Part shown: piece by piece, positions 1 to 12,300 of the stretch
Position numbering within the stretch: the stretch's first letter is position 1
How the letters are laid out: every line of letters begins with the position of its first letter
NCBI GenBank assembly: GCA_016801885.1
Contig: CM028890.1
Span: 14,438,001-14,502,000, forward strand
Source: Toxotes chatareus
Lineage: Eukaryota > Chordata > Actinopteri > Toxotidae
Direction: 5' to 3'
Length of the DNA stretch: 64,000 nt
Notes under the pieces: generated by a model
Database searches by the model: none
What the model saw: only the letters and a program-made list of their open reading frames with translations
What the model was told of the DNA's origin: nothing
Program-made: the position numbers and the translations under genes

Positions 1-1300
1 TCCAGGATATATTCATATTTTAAATGATATATATTTTAAATTAACCAGATTTGTACGTGGCCTACATTGCATTGAAGGCCTATTTTTAATAATAATTTGG
101 ATTTTGATATTATTCGTCTTTACTATTTTTCTTCAGGCTGTACACAAACAGCCTGCCTTGTCAGGAACAGTCATCTGCTGCCCCACTGCCCAAGTTCAAG
201 CTCAGCCTGTGTCGGGGAGCGACACGCTGTAGGACGACCGTCACTGAGCGCCTGTAACCGCACATGGCGCTGCACGTCGGGCGGCACGGCGCTTCCCAGA
301 GCCGCTCCCCCTCCCTCCGCTGCGAATGCTGTATAATGCTGGGTGACATAACTAGGTCAGTGGAACAGCCAGGCCCCCTCTCCCTCTGTACGCTCACACA
401 GTCGGCCATGCTGGCACAGTCATCACATCACAACAATATCACAACCACACCAACACTGCTCCGATTCATCCAGTAACATCACTGGTGCAGTTACACAAGT
501 TGGCAAGCATCTTCAGAAGTGTTTTATTTTTCAAAACAATATAAAATATTACAAAATTAGATGATTACGTGCCAAAATAATATATATAGGTAGATGTATT
601 TTTCTTTTGAGCGAGTGCTGTAGAAACGTTCGCTATTTTAGTTTTTAATTCACCTGATCAGAAACCTGATGAGCTCGAATAACATCTCGATTACATAATT
701 CTAGTTTTGGTTAACAACAACCTCCTCTCATGCCCCTCCCTCTCCTTATTGCATAACTCAAACATGGATCCCCTGGTAAAATTTACAGAAGGACTCCCAG
801 GTGCTATGTGACTCATATTTCATCAAAAAAGAGACAGATTTTGGCTCTGCGAGGAATTATAAAGCACAACTACGCATGTGCACAACTGAAATGTTCTGGT
901 GTCACCATAAACAGACCTGGATTTTTTTTTTTTTTTTTTTTTTTTGAAAAAGGAAAGGAAAAAACAAAAAACAAAAAACATAATTTATTTGGTCAAGTTA
1001 ATTATCCTGAACAACATGCCTCCAGCTCCTTTAACGCTGCATGCTGAAGTTCAGTGTGGAGCACGCAGCCTCGGGCACTGTGCAGTGATAATCCAGTCAT
1101 GAGGGATTAATGCGCACTGGGAGGAAAACAGGCGCACTCAAGTTCCCTGTGCGCACACATGTGGCCGTTCCAGCCCATTAAAAAAAAAAAAAAAAAAAAA
1201 AAAAGAAAGACGGAGAAACCACACGGTGCTATTTCCCCAAGTTCAGGTAAACATGCACGGATTTACTGTGGCATAAAAATCAACTTACCTCTCATTTTGA
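1..1300. other. Non-coding flank with GC-rich patch
   Basis: No supportable gene. Most of the stretch is AT-rich, but about 150-430 is clearly richer in GC and CpG, and contains a nuclear-receptor-like motif (349-362). A poly(T) run at 922-945 and a poly(A) run at 1180-1204 look like retroposon tails or simple repeats. Short open frames across 97-476 on both strands overlap each other and match nothing I recognise, so I do not call them. Confidence 0.5.
349..362 (+). promoter_or_regulatory. RORE-like nuclear receptor half-site, copy 1
   Basis: The 14-mer TAACTAGGTCAGTG fits the ROR/REV-ERB element pattern (A/T-rich flank then T-A/G-GGTCA). It is followed by GAACAG, a weak second half-site. 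An identical 14-mer occurs on the other strand at 9253-9266. The match to the consensus is seen directly; binding is inference. Confidence 0.35.
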
Positions 1301-1369
1301 TGTTTTCTCTTTATAGGCAGGACGTTGAAAACTCGACTACATGTGGTTACTGTAGGTGACAGGATACAG

Positions 1370-1850
1370 GAGAATAAAGCGCTGGAGCCAGAGTACACTG
1401 ACTCTGTCACTTCGTCCCGGCTGCAGACAGCTCTCGTAAAGCACGACCAAAAGAAAAAGGAAAAAACAAAGCAAGGAAAGAACTACCGGAAACTCTTCTC
1501 CTCTATCGCTCGGTCAAGTCCGAGCAAAATAAAAGAGTGAAGAAAGACGCTTTGGATCGCATCGTAACCGTCTCGGCGCACTGGCGAATCGATTTGGCTC
1601 AACTTTTTTGACAGAATAGTCCCACGGTGGACGAGCGGTGTTCAGCACCCCGCCTCCGCGTTGTGACTCTCCGCCTGCTTTCCTCTCAGTCTACCCTGCT
1701 AACCTACTTTCTCCAAGCGTGGACTCTCACATGATCTCACTGCCGACAGCTCTTCTCGCAGCACTCGCGGGAGCGCGCCGGTCGGGAGCGAGTTTAAGGT
1801 GGCTGAGCAAATGATTGACAAAGTGCTCACTTCTCACTCACCGTGATGTC
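1370..1850. promoter_or_regulatory. CpG-rich promoter-like interval, gene unassigned
   Basis: CpG dinucleotides are far denser here than in the flanks (for example around 1545-1600, 1625-1665 and 1760-1800), as in a vertebrate CpG-island promoter. On the minus strand a good donor (ACG then GTGAGT, junction near 1841) ends a possible exon. On the plus strand AG followed by GTGACA occurs near 1355. I cannot join either to a protein, so this may be the 5' end of a gene lying mostly left of the window or of a non-coding RNA. Confidence 0.35.
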
Positions 1851-3290
1851 CAGTAGAGAGAAATAAAGATAGTCACTTCCAGGATGTAATAGGAAGGTAA
1901 TGAAAACCCACAATCAGTTCTTCTTTAAAACAGATATTAATATATATTGCTCTCCTCCACTTCCCTAACTGGAGTACAGTTAATGCAACCGCAGAATACA
2001 GAAGTTCACACTTGTCCGATTAGGTGTTGCTAAAATTTCTTTTTTTTTTTTTTTTAAAGGAAAGAATAAGCATTAAAAAGCTATCTAAGAGGTTCTTTGT
2101 TTCCTCATGGTCTCATTGTAGCTGTAAAGTGACTGTCCCACAGAAATCTTTCAAAAAACATTAGCAGAATGAAAAAAAAGCCAAATATTCACTCGTTGCA
2201 GACTCTCAGATACTGATTTACATTGTGTTTAATGACCATAAACTAATGTGTTTGCCAGGGTAAACAAGACATTTAAATATGTCAACCTCAGTTTTGAAAA
2301 ACGGTGATCAGCATTTTTCTCTATTTTGGGACATGTTATAGAACAGTGTATTTACTTAGAAAGTGCAGATTAATCAATAAGGAAAATAATCATTACTTGC
2401 CTCCCTAGCAGAATGTCCCCATACGCCTTCCCCAATATCCAAAACATGAATGAAAGAGGATGTTTCTTCAGCCAGACTGTTTGTCACTAAATTTAGAATG
2501 AATGTTTATGACACCTTTAATAGTCCTTGTGCTGTTAACAAAGTGAAACACCTGTTTTCCAAAGAAATGAGAGAAGAAAAAGAGTGAAGTTAATTTTATT
2601 GGCAATAAATATACAATATGATGTTGCTGCAGTGACTTTGTGGACCCATAAAATATTTTATTTGAGCTTGTGCGCTTGCATGAGCGTTGTTCCTTAGTGT
2701 GCACTTCTGTACAAGGAAGAATAGGCTAGAAAATATTCCTGGCTGCTTTCCCAATGATTGCTCACCATCTTTCAATTTATCCTCCGTGGACTTAGAGTTG
2801 CTCCAGAGTTTACACCCAGTGACCTCACAAGGTTTGATTCACAGCAGTCTGGTTCCTGTTTCATGTTCACATTTCTGTGCTGAACATGCAGGAACACATC
2901 ACAGGAATACTGCTGTAATATTTGCATCTCATTTATTTAACTTATTTGTTTCTGTGTGTTAGCATGTTAGCCACACTGTTTGGCATTTTATTTTCCTGCA
3001 AATGTGCCAAATGTCTTTTTTTTTTTTTGCTCATATGAATCGTCTCTTTCTTTGGATACAGTTTTTTTAAAAGGCAAATTTACAGCTCATCTTTCCTGGT
3101 TTAATCAATGAATGAAAAGGATTCAGATTCTGATGTAAATGTGTACTTGGGACAGTGTGTGACTGTTTGGTTGGTGCTGATGAAGAGCCGGGTGGGTGCT
3201 TCGGGGTGGGGGGGCTGTAGCGGGTGGCCTTATGATGCAATGTCCTGGCAGTGATGTTATGAAACAGCATGAAGGCAGAGATTACTCAAA

Positions 3291-3301
3291 CTAGGTTAGT
3301 G
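3291..3301 (+). promoter_or_regulatory. RORE-like motif, copy 2 (one mismatch)
   Basis: CTAGGTTAGTG preceded by AA. The similarity to copy 1 extends into the 3' flank (GGAGCAGCC here, GGAACAGCC there), so the two sites may share ancestry beyond the core. Confidence 0.25.
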
Positions 3302-5140
3302 GAGCAGCCGAGCACAGAGCACCTACAGTCAGAGATTCTTTTTCTGTTTCTCACACACACACACACAAATTCACCCACACAGAAACAGGCGCTCACATTC
3401 TTTTGGGGTTTTTTTTTCCTCTCCAAGCCCTTTTCCTCTGCCTCTTGCTTGTTTTTTTTTTTTTTATATGTAATCACTTATCTTTTTTGTACACTTCCTT
3501 GCTTCCTTTATGTCTGTCCAGAATGTACCATATTCCTCACAGTTCAATGTTTTTATTCATGCACACATGTTCAAATCTTTATTTTTTCCTGGTCTTTCCT
3601 GTACTTTTTTTTTTTTGTTCTCTGCCGTTTGCATTTGCTGTTTTTCCCTCTCTCTCGCCCCTTGCACATCTCCTCTAAAGCCCCTCTGTTCTATGTCTCC
3701 CTTGACAACGGCAGTGACACTTTGACCTTAGCTCTTACATAACCACTGTGCGGCTCGGTTAGGCAGCAGAGGAAGGATAGAGAGAGAGAAGGGGAGTGGG
3801 AGGAGGAGGAGGAGGTCTTCAGCATGGCTTCATATATGGCAGACATTTTGTTGCCCGATGATAAAGTAAGAGGTGAAAGAAGAGGCAAGGAAGGAGGAGA
3901 GCTTAGAGAAGCTGGAGGATTTTGGAACGCAGCCAGCCGCAGCATAACAGGATGAGGGAGGCCTGAAGAAATGATACATAAATGGACGGATATTTACATC
4001 ATAGACTGTGTGACAACAAGCAGAGCTGCAGCACACACAAGGAGGTGAAATAGTCCATGTCCACTTTGCCTTGAGTCCTCTCAAGTATAGAAAAAGGTTG
4101 CCAAAGCAACGCAGACATTTAAAGTGACAGGTCTGTGGAGCCAGTGATGGACAGAAATGATCTGCAGAGAAGCATTATGATGTCTTTCCAGTTTATAGCT
4201 GCTAGGATTATTTTACTCTCTCTGAGATTTAATACACTGCAAAAGATATCTTTTTTTTTTTAAATAGAAAAGCCCCAAAGGATAAAATTTAACCTAGTCA
4301 AATCTTTCTGATTACTGTGTGTGAGAAAACATGGGATGGGAGCTATAGGATGAGGGTGTTACGTGACCAACGTTACATCGTACAGACACATCAGTGTAAT
4401 AGAGAACCAGTCACATACAGCAGGTTGGTTTTTAGTACAGTGCAAAGCTGCTTTTCAGATTTTCCCCAACCAACACCGAATCCATGCTTGTCACTGACTC
4501 TTTGAATGTCAGGCAAGCAGTCATTTTGTTGTTGTGCAGAATGTCTTGTTGTTAGGAGTGGCATAAGGTTTCTCCTGACTCAGATCAAAGCCCAGTGTAG
4601 CCTTGTGACTCCCCAGGGTTGAATTTAAAGGCCTCGCTCACATCAAAGAGTCTTTGTAGGGATGAGGGACCAACTGTAACTGATTGGCCGCACATGGTTT
4701 CAGTGGGGCCCCATGGCCAATCTCCCTGCCTTAGCAGCATCAACTCTTTACATTCCAGTCTAGCTTCTCACACAGCATATTGTAAAACATTCACATGCTT
4801 TCAAATGTGTACAGGGGTAATTTAAGATACATCTGTCACAGCTAATATTCACCACTTCATGTCCTTTCATCTCTTAAATTGTACTAATTTGTACATCACA
4901 TCCACAGAAGGGTAGAAACGCACACATGCACGTACAAGTACACATGTACTGGACTGTGCCAGTCAGTTTGTTGAGATTATTTAAGGCTCTTGCCATCCAC
5001 TGAGCTGTAATCCCTCACTCCCTCTTCCCTCATTCAGTTAATCTCCCTGTTTTCTCCTCTCTGGAGGCACCACTAATCCCTCTCTCCCCCTCCCTACAGC
5101 CATGGCTCTGTAATCTGGAGCTGTGAGCTTTGCTGCGTCA

Positions 5141-5151
5141 CTAGGTCAGTG
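5141..5151 (+). promoter_or_regulatory. RORE-like motif, copy 3
   Basis: CTAGGTCAGTG, identical in the 11-base core to copies 1 and 4, but its 5' flank (GTCA) departs from the A/T-rich RORE flank. Confidence 0.25.
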
Positions 5152-5496
5152 TGTCAGATAGAGTACAAATATGGTCCCTCCTGTCACAGTCTACTCATTC
5201 TCCTCCACTCAACTCCACCTTACATCCATGTCCTATCTCCATATTTTCTATATTTCACTCCCCCTTCTTCCCCCCTTCTTTATATTTTCAGCTCTTGTTG
5301 TCTCTCTACACTCCAGCGCATCTCTTTCTTCTTCGGTCTCAGTTTATCCTTATGAGTTAATTTTTTATTTTTTTTTTACACTGCACATGAGTTGCTCTTG
5401 AGTTTGATAATTCAGCAGAGAGTTCATAGAGTTCAATCACAGGTCATTTGGTACAGATTTATTTCAGTGAGCGTGTGCACTCCCTCAACTTACATA

Positions 5497-5504
5497 CCTT
5501 ACAG
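5497..5504. repeat. Target site duplication, left of hAT element
   Basis: CCTTACAG, exactly repeated at 6306-6313. An 8-bp duplication is the hallmark of hAT transposition. Confidence 0.85.
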
Positions 5505-6305
5505 CAGACATGTCCAAAGTCCGGCCCGGGGGCCAAATGCGGCCCGTGGTCAATTTTCATCCGGCCCGCAGCCTCCGTCATAAAATCAATAACGCCTGGC
5601 CCGCGTGTAGAATTACGTAATACATTGGGCAGCAGCGCTGTTACGCTGCTGCCCAATTCATTGACCTAAGTCTGAATCAGAGGTGTGAGCAGAATGGCAT
5701 GTGTGGGTGGGCAGTTAACTGTATATAATAGTAATACCAGAAAAATCGGACTGTAAGGTACGCACTAGCGGGGGGGCTACACCGCTAGTGCACACATCAC
5801 CACCGCGCGTCCTGTCCCCGGGTCGCCAAGCGAGAGAGAGAGGTGTGCCAATCAACATTTATAGTTACTGTCATATTTTAAATGAGCCCTGCACTTGTTG
5901 ATATGACAATTTCTCTGTTATTGTGTTTAAAAATTCTGTAAATATTAAACTGCCATGGTGAGATATTTTTTTTATGTTTCAAATGTAATTTGCACCCAAG
6001 AGTACAATTACTTCTCTTCAACTGTTACAAAAAAGTTAATTAAAGTGTTAAAAAAGTTAAGTGAATATTTAATTTCAATTTTCAATGTCAATTGAATTTT
6101 GATATGCATGTTTCAAATGAACCAAAACATATGCTTAAGATAGCTGAAATTAAAATAAAAAAGCAAATGTGAAACACAGAACGGCTCGCTGAAATGTATT
6201 TAAATTAATTGCTGTTATATGTAAAGAACGTCCGCCAAGGTTGGCCCCCCTACATTTTTAACACACCAAATCTGGCCCCCTTTGCAAAAAGTTTGGACAC
6301 CCCTG
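5505..6305. mobile_element. Non-autonomous hAT DNA transposon, complete
   Basis: The 801-bp element starts CAGACATGTCCAAAGT and ends with the inverse of CAGGGGTGTCCAAACT: imperfect 16-bp terminal inverted repeats of the hAT CAGNGGTGTCC type. A perfect 8-bp target duplication lies on both sides. The left third is rich in GGCCCG; the right two-thirds is AT-rich. It holds two internal palindromes (5624-5657 and about 5762-5791). No transposase frame survives, so it must have moved with an enzyme supplied in trans. Confidence 0.85.
5624..5657. repeat. Perfect 14-bp hairpin inside hAT element
   Basis: ATTGGGCAGCAGCG, six loop bases, then its exact inverse complement. A second palindrome (GCACTAGCGG and its complement, loop about 10) lies near 5762-5791. 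Subterminal or internal palindromes are common in small hAT elements. Confidence 0.7.
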
Positions 6306-6313
6306 CCTTACAG
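6306..6313. repeat. Target site duplication, right of hAT element
   Basis: CCTTACAG, identical to 5497-5504. Confidence 0.85.
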
Positions 6314-9300
6314 GAAGCATACAAGCATATATTCTTGAAGTGCCCTTGTCACACGCAATTATGCAGCTGAAAATGAGCAATTGTGAAACTCTTGTTTCAC
6401 AATTTATCTCTTTAGAATTTATCTCACACAACATCTGAACATTCAACAGGTGTTTTAGACCCTCTGCACAGCTTGTGCTGAATGTGCAACATTTCAAGCA
6501 AAACCTGAATGTCATCTATGGAGGAAGTATTTGAGTCAAGACCTGACCACAGACCAAAAATACAAATAAGTTCCATATCATAATAGATTAATATTATTAT
6601 TAAGCATTTAAGACCCTGAAAACATATTTTCTCAATGAGTGATGCAGTCCTTACATAAATTGTTTTTTGCCAAATTAAGAACAATTTAGGGTATTTTACA
6701 AGAGAGATTTCTGTACTTGTTTTTTATTTTTATTTTTGCTCAACAATAGAATAAGGAGCTAGTGACAGTTGCTGTGTTTAGCTGAGATTAGCTGAGTTTT
6801 AGAGTGTTAAATTCAGTGTCTTGGACTTTAAGTTCAAGTTTGACTCCAAATAAACAAAGCCACACTAATTGCAAGGAGTCCAACTGAGGAAAAATGTTTA
6901 CAGACTATGTCAGTTTAATTGCAATGTGTCTAATATTTGTGCCTGCTTTCTGCAAACACAATCACTGACATCCATCCACAGATTTGCACAGTGTCTGTCC
7001 AAGGGCACTCTACAGTAAGTGCTGAACAGTGGAAGATTGGTTCTTCTCTGTTTCCCCTGTACAAATAGTCACATGAATCAAACCAGTAACCCTCGAATCA
7101 GAGCCTCACTTCTCTAAACATTCACCACATGTACGTGTGTCCTCTAAACAGGATGTATCCTTCTGACATTGCTAAATTCAGGCTGCAGGTCTTTATGGAA
7201 ATGTTCTTCATGGCTGTTTGAGTATGTAGGAACCATGCTGACACACACACATGTATGCACGCATGCACAGAGTTACACCTATGTTTAAATTTCGACAGTA
7301 TGTCCAGACTTGTCTTGACAAACACAATCAGCAGTGAATCTCTCTTTCTCTCCGTCACTCACTGTCTCCTTTTCTCTTTCACCCACCCTTCTACTGTACA
7401 TCTCTCTTCCTTTGTTCCTCACAAAGCAGGTTCAGCATCCACACCCACAAATGCTTGCATAGAAGGAGGACTCTATGGCGCTGATGCATTCACAGTAACA
7501 AACCTTTAATTGAGGTAATACATTATCAAAACAAAAGACAGTCACGACTGAGTGAAGTGTGAACCCTTCTCATAATCATGAACAACAGCACTGCTCTTTA
7601 AAATATGTTTGCCTCAGTGTGCGTAGAAATCTGATGCAAATACAAATATGGGCCATGCTAAGATGTGGTGAGAGTAAAGGGGAGGTTGCCACGGGAACCC
7701 AGGCTGTGTTTATCTCCGGCGTGAATCAACGTGCTTTGCCATGTGAAGCTGACCCAGTTACACCCAAGGGAGTGCAAAGGCACACACACATACACGCTGG
7801 GATACATGTGCCACATACACATGGGCTCACACATGGACGCTGGTAATGCTGTGATATTTCTATCCACAGTAAATAAGGACAGCGAACACAACGAGGTGGA
7901 AGAAGTTATTCCAGTATCCTGCACATTTTCCTCAACTGTGACTATTCTCGCCTCCACCTCGCATGTCTTGCTTCCTCCATTTTTGGCCCGATGACCTACA
8001 TTTATTGTGTGCCATCCACAAGGCGCTGCTGGACACCCATACACTCCTTACCTCACCCTTCTTTCATCCTCCCATTTTCTTTTATCTTCATATATCCCCT
8101 CAGATCCACTATTCTCTTTCATTTCGGTGCCAATACCAGAGCATATTTTTTGTTTTGTTTAATCCCCTAACTGCCTCAAATAATCTAATAAGGGAAGAAT
8201 GTATTCGCAAAAATGATCCTTTTGTGATGATCACTTCATATCCATACATGATACGTCAGCTTAAAATCACATGCACATTTGTCTTTTGTTGTGCTGCTCT
8301 AGTCAAGTCTCTGAACATGTCTGTCACATTCACCACCCAGATTTTTGGCCTCTTGCTTTTAGGCTCAACAAAACACGCTACATCCATGTATGTCGCTTGA
8401 GATTGTTGTTTACCGAGATAAACACTCTGGATCAAGCATGGATGAGATTTGATAATTCAAAATTCAGTTCATATATAACCGCCTAGATGAGTCATCACAG
8501 CACAGCCAACAGAAACAGAGACATCTAGTGTTGGGATTGTGGTATAACATGCTGGGCTTATGTAATACTTGGAGTTTGCTCTTTATCATGCATATTTCAT
8601 GATCTTCAGGACATGTTGTCAAAAGACTGCACAGACACATGATAAGTCACAAGTTGAGTATTTGATGGGGTTTAAAAACTGCAGATGAATGCAGTGATTG
8701 TCCTTTATCATCTCTGACACACACACATATACGCTCACATCAGCACACTGGAGGAACTGTGAAAGTGTGGTGCCAAAGCAATTGCACGGTAACAGTGACA
8801 CACTTTCTGATGGCTGCACTTGACTGCCCCTCCAAATGTGAAAGTGCCTGATCACAGATTGACAACCCCCACAAACATTATGCAATGCCGGAGCATTATG
8901 TAATCCATCATCACAACAAAAAGCTGGACCAAATCACTGAAACTCTGGCTGATTAGCGGATCCATATGGTGCAGCTGATTCATCCAGTTTGGCTGGTATT
9001 TGTAAAAGTGCAAGTTGTCTTTGTTCAGCTGGCGCGTGTTGGCTTAATGCTGATTTGGAGGATGTATAACTGTCATCAACGAAGTGGAAGACTGTGCTTT
9101 GTTTTTCTGAATCGGGAGGTAATAAAGGAGAAACAGGAGGCCTGTGCAGAAAGTCTGCATTGCGTCACAGCAGGGAGCAGAGGAGAAAGGGAGAGAAAGG
9201 AGACAGGAGGGGGAGAGCAGGGGCACAGCGAGGGGAGAGAGGGGTGTGTCTTCACTGACCTAGTTAGAGCAATGGAAACCCCCCCACCACCACCACCCTC

Positions 9301-12300
9301 ATCCACCCACCACCCCGCCTCACTACTGACGTGTAAAGGGCACTTTCAAACAGTACCAGACAGACAGGAATGAATGCAGGGACGCAGGAAAGAGAGATAG
9401 CCAAGCAGTTAGAGAGACAGGCAGGGGTGGCAGACCAACAGACAGGCAGGCGTGAGTCAAGAAAAAGAAGATGGACTGAGACTAGCAGACAAATATATCC
9501 ACAATGATATACCAGATCTGAGTAGATCTGGGAAATATCTCTGTGAAAACAGGATAAGCCTAAAGGGATTTAAAACAAATTAATGATAACAACAGACTGC
9601 ATCCGAAACACTGAACCCCTTCATATCCTGTGCAATATTAGATTTATGCCTTTATTTTCAGGGAATAATATCTTTGAAGCATAAAGCAGCTTTTAATAAA
9701 AGAAGAACATCTCTAAAAAATGCAATAACTGCAAATATACAAGCTATAATTACTAACAAACATGATCTAATCCCACACTTCCGGATCTTTTCAGGGTTCT
9801 CGTTGTAGAAGTCTTAATTGTGAGGGTCATTGTAGTGTAAGATGTGATAGGATCAACATGTAAACATACATTAATACATTCATTACAAGTTATTTATGAG
9901 CCAATGCATGTCCAGAACCAGGCAACTACAACTAACCTTCAGTCTTTAGGGGTTGGGGTTAGTCTCTAATAGGATGATTGTTTCCCTCTCTGGCTTCAAA
10001 TAGTCCACATCACAGTTCAGAGGCCACTGACTAATGGAGCAAGCTGACTCTTTCGTCTTGAAAGGAAACTCCAAAACTTTCCTAAAACCAAACTGTATCA
10101 ACTAAAAATAGATGTAACTGCATAAAACAGCAAGTAAAAGGGCAGCTTCATACTCCAAACCTTTCTGCTTTGTCATCTGTTTTTGTGTCTTGTATTCTCA
10201 ACTGTTCCATTCAGCCCATCCAAAACTTTTTTCCAGATCAGGTTTTCAGATTTCCATTCTCTCTCTCTCTCTCTCTCTTTTTTTTTTCTTTAAAGGCCCT
10301 CAGACGTTCACTCATCATTTCGTCAATCCTTTCCCTCGCTTGCTGGATGAACTTTCAGCCCTGCATTTTGATGCTGAAGTCTTCATCTTCAGTGGAGACT
10401 GAGGCTGATATTTTTTCTCATCTTTGCACTTTGCTCTCCTCAGTGACCTCTTGATTGAACGTAACTTAAACACTGCACTTTTGTAACATTAACAAAGGGC
10501 AATATCCAGAGCTGGTTTTGGTTTTTGCACAACACTTGATGCATTGTTGTTTGACACTTTAATTCCAGCTTTAACCATGATCATTGGTGAATCATACACA
10601 GAAAGGATAAGCTCTAAATCTATAATGTGAATCTTTGTTCTCCCTCACCAGAACAGTCCTCCTTTTAGTCTTAAAATCTATTTATTCCTCTCAAACAAAG
10701 CTGTCCTTCCGTCTAAAACATTTAATGCTACTGACACAGAGACAACCATTGTATGCAATGTTGCTAGGAGCCAGAATCAGTAATACTTTTTCATTTTCTC
10801 AACAACTCAATTTTTCTCTTTTCTTTTCTTATCTTTTTTGTTTTGCAACCATGACCTCATCTCTGTAAGTTGAAGGCCTGTGTTCTACAAACTGGCACTC
10901 CTCTGCTTATTATTGTCAGCACTTGAGTACTGTGTAGTACCAATGCTGTACAGTGTGATGCAGACAATCATTAATCTCTGCAGTCTTGTTCAAATCTGGT
11001 CAAGGTTCATGATTTTGTAATGTCCTCTGCTCCCGACTCATTCAAAATGCTGTCTATCGCAAAAACCCATCAACCAAATGTGACGCAAAACAAATATTAC
11101 AATGGACAGATTCTGACATCGGCATTATGTTCGATCAATATGCGGGATTTGTGTCATGAAATACTCAGAAGCTTAGTCCCCCCAGTGAACACACACCCTC
11201 TGCCATAAACAAATGAATCAGACCCCAGAAGACAAACAAGCACATAGTTACTGTAAGACATAGTTACTGTGAACAAAAACAAAGCAAAACATAACAACAA
11301 GAGAAATGCGTGCGCACAAAGACATGTTAGTCGCAAGCGCACAAACAGTGCTTCACTAAGTCACCGTGTGGCTCCATTTCTAATTAAATGCCCATTAAGC
11401 AAGCAATCATTGTGCAGCGTCTGGCTTGTGTATGTGGCAGCCAGACCGGCCTGTGTCCAAACGCCCCCCCCCCCACCCGCCCAATCTGTCCAATTGGATA
11501 GAAATGCTTTGATGAGGACATGTTGACAAAATAACTCACGAATGTGGAGCAGGTTGGCCAAAGCTGCAGCTGAAGGTAGAGACAGACCTGCAGATGTCTT
11601 GATGACTTCTCAATCTGTTTCAATTATCTGTGTCTCACTGAATCCAGAAATGTATTTGAGAAGTTTCATTCAGAAACAGTGGTTTAATCCAGGAGCCTAA
11701 GGCTAGTCTACTGTGACTGTCAGTGGTTGACAAGTTTAGGAGGAATTTTATTCATCAATTGATATATGACAATGGAAAATAATGTGTGTGACAAACATTC
11801 TCCCAATCAGTGCTGACACACTGACGTACATTTTCCAAGCAAAAGCCCATTTCATGTTGGTTTTTGCTAGAATTTGTCGCCTCCTCTTTTCAGCCAACTG
11901 AACAAAATACTGACCCATTTCTCTTTACTAGCTTTCGAAGAGTGGAGAAGTTGTGTTCACTATCGTGCCTCTTGCACAACGACAAGATTTATTTGTAATT
12001 TCCTTTTCTCGTCCTACACTCTCAGTGCAAAGTATTTCACCCCGATCAGAGAATGACCTTTTCGCCTTCCAGTTTCACACCTTCCACTGTATTTTGTAAC
12101 TTTTTTTTATTCACACGCTTTATAACAACAGTCCTGGCTAAAACTGGCGAATAGGAAACTATACAAAATACAAGTGCTACTTAAGTCATTTTGTCCACCA
12201 AGTACAGCAAAGACTTCTGCTCACAACAATTTGCATCAGTTTCACGTTAATCACAAATGTACATTGTCTGTCATTCAGTTTTCTGTGATGGCGTGTCTCT

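Larger units (their letters stand above)
1851..5496. other. Intergenic, no gene seen
   Basis: AT-rich to neutral DNA with T-runs, short CA runs and pyrimidine-rich stretches (3400-3660 and 5200-5330). It carries two copies of the CTAGGT(C/T)AGTG motif. Open frames here are products of low-complexity pyrimidine tracts. Confidence 0.5.

Noticed and set aside
3269..3742. 157-codon Phe/Leu-rich frame
   Set aside because: Product of pyrimidine-rich low-complexity DNA; overlapping frames in the same region are equally long.
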